A stretch of 64,000 nt of DNA from Photobacterium profundum. Lineage in GTDB: Bacteria; Pseudomonadota; Gammaproteobacteria; Enterobacterales; Vibrionaceae. The stretch spans positions 34,778-98,777 of the forward strand of contig NZ_PYOD01000016.1 in assembly GCF_003026285.1 (NCBI RefSeq), written 5' to 3'. The position numbers and the translations under genes were made by a program. Shown here piece by piece: positions 59,536-64,000 of the stretch (positions are counted from its first letter, which is position 1; every line of letters begins with the position of its first letter). The notes below the pieces were generated by a model. That model saw nothing but the letters and a program-made list of their open reading frames with translations. It was not told where the DNA came from and ran no database searches.

Positions 59536-59584
59536 CGAAGCAAATTGTTGCTTAGTATTAAACGCGACTTAAGGTATCCATATA

Positions 59585-61405
59585 ATGAAAAAAACGCTTT
59601 TAGCAGTGGCGTTGGCACCGTTGTGCCTTCCATCCCAAGCTTTTGCTGCCGATGAATCATCAAACGATGTCATGGTAGTTACCGCAAACCGTTTCGAACA
59701 ACCAATTAAAAATGTAATTGCTCCTATTTCTGTTGTCACTAAAGAGGAAATTGATGCGATTCAAGCAAAGTCTATCGCGGAAGTATTGCGTCGTTTACCG
59801 GGTGTGCAAGTAGTTTCTGGTGGCTATGGCCAAGCAACAGAAGTGTATGTTCGAGGGACAACATCTCGTCATTTACTTGTGATGATTAATGGTGTTCGTA
59901 TTGGTAGTGCAACGTTAGGTAGTGCTGATTTTAGCCAGATCCCACTAACAGGCATTGAGCGGATTGAATTAATAAGAGGCTCGCGTGCGGCACTCTATGG
60001 TTCAGATGCAATCGGTGGTGTACTTAATATTATTACGGCTTACCAACCGGGAGAATCTGTCGCTGAAGTGACTGCTGGTGGTGGTAGTAAAGGGTTCTAT
60101 CAGCTTGGTGGTTCTGTAGCTGGTGGTCTGGGTGAATCTGGTTGGGGTAAGATTGCCTTGAAAACAGAAGGTGATGATGGCTTTTCTGCACGAAAAGAAC
60201 CTTTTGAACAAGATGATGATGGCTTCAAAAATAGTAATGTTGTAGCCGAGGTGGGTACTCATGTAGGTGACCATTGGAAATTGAGCCTACAAGGTTATTA
60301 TCATGATGGCGAAAGCGATTACGATGATTCGTATGGCGCACCTCATGCACAAAGTGAAAGTTCTCTTTTTAATATTGCCGCAAAGGCTGGGTACTCTAAT
60401 GACAAGTTAGATAGCCAATTTACTGTTGCTCAAAACCAAGATGAGAACCGAAATTTCAATGATGTTAGCAATGGTAGCAAGATAAAAACTGAGCGAACCG
60501 TTGCTAATTGGCAAAATCATTATCAATTAACTGATGGACTAGAACTTGGTGGCGGTCTTGAGTGGTATCGTGATTCGGTATCAAATACTGGTACACAATA
60601 TGCGGAAGATGAGCGTGATAATACAGCTGTCTACTTAACTTCTATCTATCGTATAAGTGATTGGCAGTTTGAAGGTAGTGTACGTACCGATGATAATGAT
60701 AGTTATGGTACAAACAATACTTGGCAATTAGCAACAGCTTACAATATTACTTCTGAACTCAAAGTATCGGCCAATGCCGGCACTGGTTTTAAAGCGCCAA
60801 CATTTAATGATTTATATTGGCCTGATTCTGGTAATCCTAATTTGAAGCCTGAAGAATCAAAAAATTATGAAATCTCATTATCTGGCACTCATCAGTTGCT
60901 TGATTGGAGCGTAACAGGGTATCAGTCAGAGATTGATCAACTTATTGCTTGGGCTCCCAAAGATGCGAGTAATCCATCTGGTGATTGGATTCCCATGAAT
61001 GTTGATGAGGCTGAGATACAGGGAGTTGAGTTAACCGCAGGCTTTGCAACGGGTATGCTCTACCACGATGTGAGCTATGATTACTTGGATGCGAAAGATA
61101 AAGGCTTAGATAAACAACTTATCCGTCGTTCGAAAGATAGCGCTAAATGGAATGTCTCGTATCTTGCTGACCAATGGCAATTGGATGTGAGTGCTATTTA
61201 TAAAGGCACAAGCTATGACGATGCCGCAAATACTAAAAAGTTGGATGCGTATACTTTAGTTGATGTTGCTGCTAGTTATTTTGTAACTGACAATTTATCT
61301 GTTCGAGGAAGAGTCGCGAACCTCTTTGATAAAGACTATGTAGCGAAAGAGACTTATAACGTTCAAGAGCGTAGTTATTACGCGACGGCAACGTATAAGT
61401 TTTAA
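59585..61405 (+). CDS. btuB: TonB-dependent vitamin B12 receptor BtuB
   Basis: 606 aa (E. coli 614). Signal peptide cut after Ala21 (LPSQAFA), TonB box DVMVVTANRF at about 28-37, plug domain (IAEVLRRLPGVQVVSGGYGQ, VYVRGTTSRHLLVMINGVRI, RIELIRGSRAALYGSDAIGGVLNII) and a 22-strand barrel ending NLFDKDYVAKETYNVQERSYYATATYKF with the terminal aromatic residue. The upstream B12 riboswitch makes cobalamin the likely substrate. Confidence 0.96.
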   Translation: MKKTLLAVALAPLCLPSQAFAADESSNDVMVVTANRFEQPIKNVIAPISVVTKEEIDAIQAKSIAEVLRRLPGVQVVSGGYGQATEVYVRGTTSRHLLVMINGVRIGSATLGSADFSQIPLTGIERIELIRGSRAALYGSDAIGGVLNIITAYQPGESVAEVTAGGGSKGFYQLGGSVAGGLGESGWGKIALKTEGDDGFSARKEPFEQDDDGFKNSNVVAEVGTHVGDHWKLSLQGYYHDGESDYDDSYGAPHAQSESSLFNIAAKAGYSNDKLDSQFTVAQNQDENRNFNDVSNGSKIKTERTVANWQNHYQLTDGLELGGGLEWYRDSVSNTGTQYAEDERDNTAVYLTSIYRISDWQFEGSVRTDDNDSYGTNNTWQLATAYNITSELKVSANAGTGFKAPTFNDLYWPDSGNPNLKPEESKNYEISLSGTHQLLDWSVTGYQSEIDQLIAWAPKDASNPSGDWIPMNVDEAEIQGVELTAGFATGMLYHDVSYDYLDAKDKGLDKQLIRRSKDSAKWNVSYLADQWQLDVSAIYKGTSYDDAANTKKLDAYTLVDVAASYFVTDNLSVRGRVANLFDKDYVAKETYNVQERSYYATATYKF

Positions 61406-61416
61406 GCGAATAAAAG

Positions 61417-61439
61417 AAACCACCTTCGGGTGGTTTTTT
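61417..61439 (+). terminator. btuB terminator
   Basis: AAACCACC-TTCG-GGTGGTTTTTTA: a stable UUCG-capped hairpin 12 bases before the next start codon, so downstream genes need read-through or a separate promoter. Confidence 0.93.
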
Positions 61440-61451
61440 AATGGAGGCAAA

Positions 61452-62120
61452 ATGAAACCAATCAAAGTTGTTGTTAGTTGGTCATCGGGTAAAGATTCAA
61501 CATTAACCCTTATTAAATTGCTGAATGATCCAGATTACAAAGTTGTTGGCTTATATACGACATACCTTATCGATGAGGTGCCTTTTCAAGCAACGCCTCT
61601 TGAGGTTGTAAAAAAACAAGCGGCATTAACTGGGCTACCTTTGGTAACCATAGAATTACCAGAAGTCTTTCCCCCTAACGAGATTTATCAATCTTTAGTG
61701 GTGAACGGGCTACACAATAGTGGCTTAGAAATTGATGCCGTTGCATTCGGTGATATGTTTTGCAATGGCATTGCAGATTATCGCCGTAGTTATATAGAGC
61801 CTGCTGGCTGGGAGTGCATCTTTCCTTTGTTAGGACAAGACAGTCAACGACTAGCCCAAGAAATTGTTGAATGTGGAATTGAAACGTTAGTTGTCACGGT
61901 CGATACCAGTCAACTTGACGGTAAGTTTTGCGGTGAGTGGTATGATCATCAGTTTATCTCAAGCTTACCTATGCATACCGATCCCTGCGGTGAGGATGGT
62001 GAATTTCATACATTAGTTGTAAAAGCCCCATGCTTTAATGGTGAGTTAAAAATTGAGCTAGATAAATGTGATCGAGAAGGGCGATTCCATTATCAGCGTT
62101 ATCATTTAGTCAAAGAATGA
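61452..62120 (+). CDS. Dph6-like PP-loop ATPase in the B12 uptake locus
   Basis: 222 aa. PP-loop ATP pyrophosphatase motif SSGKDS at 11-16, and the C-terminal family signature GEDGEFHTLVV (in Dph6 proteins G-E-G-G-E-F-H/E-T). Eukaryotic and archaeal members are diphthine-ammonia ligases, but bacteria lack diphthamide, so the name should not be carried over; an ATP-dependent amidation or adenylation step is the reasonable general expectation. The ATG has ATGGAGGC upstream. It starts 46 bases after btuB, past the terminator. A link to corrinoid handling is inferred only from position. Confidence 0.85.
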   Translation: MKPIKVVVSWSSGKDSTLTLIKLLNDPDYKVVGLYTTYLIDEVPFQATPLEVVKKQAALTGLPLVTIELPEVFPPNEIYQSLVVNGLHNSGLEIDAVAFGDMFCNGIADYRRSYIEPAGWECIFPLLGQDSQRLAQEIVECGIETLVVTVDTSQLDGKFCGEWYDHQFISSLPMHTDPCGEDGEFHTLVVKAPCFNGELKIELDKCDREGRFHYQRYHLVKE

Positions 62121-62202
62121 TTGAATACGACAAGAAAGGTTCGGATTTATACTGTATGGCAGTATTATTAGTACTTTGTTGAATACGAAAGAAACGTGGT
62201 GA

Positions 62203-62994
62203 ATGGTGAAAACAATACTTATCTTTGATTCTGGTGTTGGTGGTTTATCTGTATATCAAGAAATACAATCGCTTATGCCACAAATACAGTACATCTATGC
62301 TTTTGATAATGCAGCATTCCCTTATGGTGAATTAGCTGAAGATGTATTGCTTCAAAGAACTCAACGCATTGTTTGTTCATTAGCTGAAAAGCATAACGTT
62401 GATCTTGTCGTTATTGCATGTAATACAGCAAGTACGATCGTACTACCTATATTACGTGAAAATTTATCTGTTCCTGTTGTTGGTGTTGTTCCTGCGATAA
62501 AACCTGCGGCAATCCTCAGTCAAACAAAAGTCATTGGGCTATTAGCAACGCCAGCTACGATTCACCGTTCTTATACCCACGAATTGATTTCATCATTTGC
62601 AAGTGATTGTGAAGTTAGAATGATAGGTTCAACACGCTTAGTTGAAATAGCAGAAGAGAAACTTCGTGGTTTGCCCGTTTCTATCGATGAAATTGCTGAG
62701 ATTATTAAGCCTTGGCAAAAAGACGTTGATTGCATCATTCTAGGTTGCACACACTTCCCTTTAATTAAAGATGAAATAAGGCAAGCATTAGATAAAGCAA
62801 TTGTCATTGTTGATTCAGGAAAAGCGATAGCTAACCGAGTGAAAGGCTTATTGGGAGATTTACCGTCGAGTTATAAAAAACATTTAAACCTTACATACAA
62901 CAGTGCCGCAACAAATAATGAAGCGGCACTGAATAGAAGCTTAGAGAAAATACAGCTAAATGCTATGCAACCTCTTCGCCTTCTAGATTTTTAG
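62203..62994 (+). CDS. murI: Glutamate racemase
   Basis: 263 aa. Makes D-glutamate for peptidoglycan. The two catalytic cysteines are in VVIACNTAST and IILGCTHFPL, with FDSGVGGLSVYQEIQ at the start and the PYGELAED loop. It follows the Dph6-like gene by 82 bases and overlaps the convergent RRM gene by 32 bases. The btuB-murI-rrn order matches E. coli. Confidence 0.97.
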   Translation: MVKTILIFDSGVGGLSVYQEIQSLMPQIQYIYAFDNAAFPYGELAEDVLLQRTQRIVCSLAEKHNVDLVVIACNTASTIVLPILRENLSVPVVGVVPAIKPAAILSQTKVIGLLATPATIHRSYTHELISSFASDCEVRMIGSTRLVEIAEEKLRGLPVSIDEIAEIIKPWQKDVDCIILGCTHFPLIKDEIRQALDKAIVIVDSGKAIANRVKGLLGDLPSSYKKHLNLTYNSAATNNEAALNRSLEKIQLNAMQPLRLLDF

Positions 62995-63421
62995 GATCAT
63001 TAGCTTCACGAATTTTTAAAGTTCGCTGGCCATATTCTTTATTGTTTAAGTTCTGAATTGCTGTGTCAGCATCCGAGCTATTCATTACAACAAATCCAAA
63101 GCCTCGACGTTTCCCTGTGCGCTTATCTTTCATTAAACGTACAGCAAACACTTCACCATGTTCGGAAAAAAGGTTTTTCACATCACTTTCATTTGCACGG
63201 TAAGGAAGGTTACCGACATAGATTGTTTTGCTGCTTTGTGATGAATCAATAGGTTGCTCAAGAGATGGCTTTGAATCTTGCATGAAGCGTATTGCTAGAC
63301 CAGTAATAACAGCACCAACAGCAAAAGCTATCGCTGGTGGAACTGAAACAAAGCTAAAGATTAAAGAGCCGATAATGGTAATCGCAATTACTGTTATCGT
63401 AGTTTGGTTAGATGATTTCAT
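62963..63421 (-). CDS. Membrane-anchored RRM RNA-binding protein
   Basis: 152 aa. Two N-terminal hydrophobic helices (TTITVIAITIIGSLIFSFVS and PPAIAFAVGAVITGLAIRF) are joined by a Ser-rich linker to one RRM domain: RNP2 IYVGNL (67-72) and RNP1 RGFGFVVM (106-113), with the acidic C-terminal end NLEGEEVA. Vibrios and related marine bacteria carry such short RRM proteins; the RNA target is unknown. The RNA-binding domain should be cytoplasmic. Its 3' end overlaps murI, and its start faces the rrn promoters. Confidence 0.88.
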   Translation of the reverse strand: MKSSNQTTITVIAITIIGSLIFSFVSVPPAIAFAVGAVITGLAIRFMQDSKPSLEQPIDSSQSSKTIYVGNLPYRANESDVKNLFSEHGEVFAVRLMKDKRTGKRRGFGFVVMNSSDADTAIQNLNNKEYGQRTLKIREANDPKNLEGEEVA

Positions 63422-63594
63422 ATAATAATTACATCGTCATAATTAGTAGGAGAGAATGCGTCATTGGTTATTTTAACAACAAAGTCACAATGATATTACT
63501 TTTATTGACTTGTAATTACTAGAAGGTGAATGTGACGGTCCTCTAATGTTGAGATTACAAGCCATATGTTCACATTAGATGAAATAACCATCAA

Positions 63595-63660
63595 ATAAAG
63601 TATTTTTTATAAAAAATACTTGTCAGAGTGATCTGAGTCTCTATAATGCCGCCTCACTGA
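63595..63660 (+). promoter_or_regulatory. rRNA operon promoter P1 with UP element
   Basis: -35 TTGTCA (63620-63625), a 16-bp spacer and -10 TATAAT (63642-63647), followed by the GC-rich discriminator GCCGCCTC typical of stringently controlled rRNA promoters. A strongly A/T-rich stretch (63595-63619) is the likely UP element. Confidence 0.85.
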
Positions 63661-63813
63661 CACGAAGCAGAATCAAAATAGGTTTTAGCTAAGTGAAAGT
63701 AAATGAGTTTTAAATCGAGTTATGTAAGACAAAGTTAGCTTATATCTTTAGTCTCTTTTAATAGAGTAATTAAAGAGAGTCAAAAAGATGTTTTAACTAA
63801 TTAGAATTTCTTC

Positions 63814-63850
63814 TTGACTTCATAACTTCAAGGTGTATTATACGCCCCCT
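63814..63850 (+). promoter_or_regulatory. rRNA operon promoter P2
   Basis: -35 TTGACT (63814-63819), a 16-bp spacer and -10 TATTAT (63836-63841), followed by the GC-rich discriminator ACGCCCCC. It lies about 190 bp downstream of P1. Confidence 0.85.
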
Positions 63851-63860
63851 GGCTTGCTGA

Positions 63861-64000
63861 AGCGTTCAACGCTAAGGCATTGAAAGTCAACGTTCTTTAA
63901 CAATTTGACCATGCAATCTGTGTGGGCACTCGTGAAATTTTAAGTCGAAAGATTTATCAATGAACTGAGTGACCTTAATCATCGCAAGATGACACAGTCA
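63861..64000 (+). other. rRNA operon leader with boxB/boxA antitermination site
   Basis: The boxB-like hairpin AGCGTT-C-AACGCT (63861-63873) is followed by boxA GTTCTTTAACAATTT (63892-63906), nearly identical to the E. coli rrn boxA, and then CAATCTGTGTGGGCACTCG as in the E. coli leader. NusB/NusG-type antitermination complexes assemble here. The mature 16S gene should begin beyond base 64000, so no rRNA gene is called. Confidence 0.93.

Noticed and set aside
63907..64000. Start of the 16S rRNA gene
   Set aside because: The sequence is still leader after boxA; the 16S 5' end motif is not reached before the window ends.

Overview
The window looks like a chromosomal segment of a member of the Vibrionaceae, most likely Photobacterium or a close relative. 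This is an inference from gene content, order and AT-leaning composition, not a database match. The order polA, spf (Spot 42), engB, a Csr sponge RNA, yihI, hemN, ntrC-ntrB-glnA, typA, yihY-dtd-fabY, and later sthA-fabR-yijD-trmA-btuB-murI-rrn, parallels Escherichia coli. Clade-typical additions include a cytochrome c4 gene, DUF2489, DUF3630, a long RyhB, and a complete gspC-N (eps) cluster next to hslR-hslO-pckA and nudE-cysQ.

Layout. 1-2351: minus-strand bufferin-type (MNIO) peptide-metallophore operon with two tandem precursor genes, the MNIO enzyme, its DUF2063 partner and the start of a DoxX gene. 2.6-13.7 kb: uvrD (with an SOS-like box), ggt, a LysE/AraC pair, rarD, recQ, DUF3630, yhhQ and a GNAT acetyltransferase. 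13.66-13.92 kb: RyhB with two Fur boxes. 14-18.7 kb: elbB, polA behind DnaA boxes and a GATC cluster, then Spot 42 and two further terminator-defined sRNA candidates. 18.7-24.2 kb: engB, cytochrome c4, a roughly 460-nt CsrB/C-family RNA with about 20 GGA motifs, yihI, DUF2489 and hemN. 24.2-32.7 kb: add, the nitrogen regulon core (ntrC, ntrB, DUF4124, glnA with a sigma-54 promoter and NtrC sites) and typA. 32.9-42.1 kb: a small P-loop protein, a DUF2959 lipoprotein, yihY-dtd-fabY, an AsmA-like gene, pckA, hslO and hslR. 42.3-53.6 kb: type II secretion operon gspCDEFGHIJKLMN. 53.7-63.4 kb: nudE, cysQ, sthA, fabR-yijD, trmA, a cobalamin riboswitch with btuB, an orphan Dph6-like PP-loop ATPase, murI, and a membrane-anchored RRM protein. 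63.4-64.0 kb: tandem rRNA promoters and the boxB/boxA leader of an rrn operon whose 16S gene lies beyond the window.

Functional themes are genome maintenance (UvrD, RecQ, PolA), nitrogen and iron or carbon control through NtrBC-GlnA, RyhB, Spot 42 and the Csr RNA, protein secretion, and B12 uptake. Most of the window is conserved core. The least ordinary parts are the bufferin operon with its duplicated precursor, the RNA-dense intervals around polA, the (Thr-Asp)n hexanucleotide repeat in gspL, and the PP-loop ATPase in the B12 locus.
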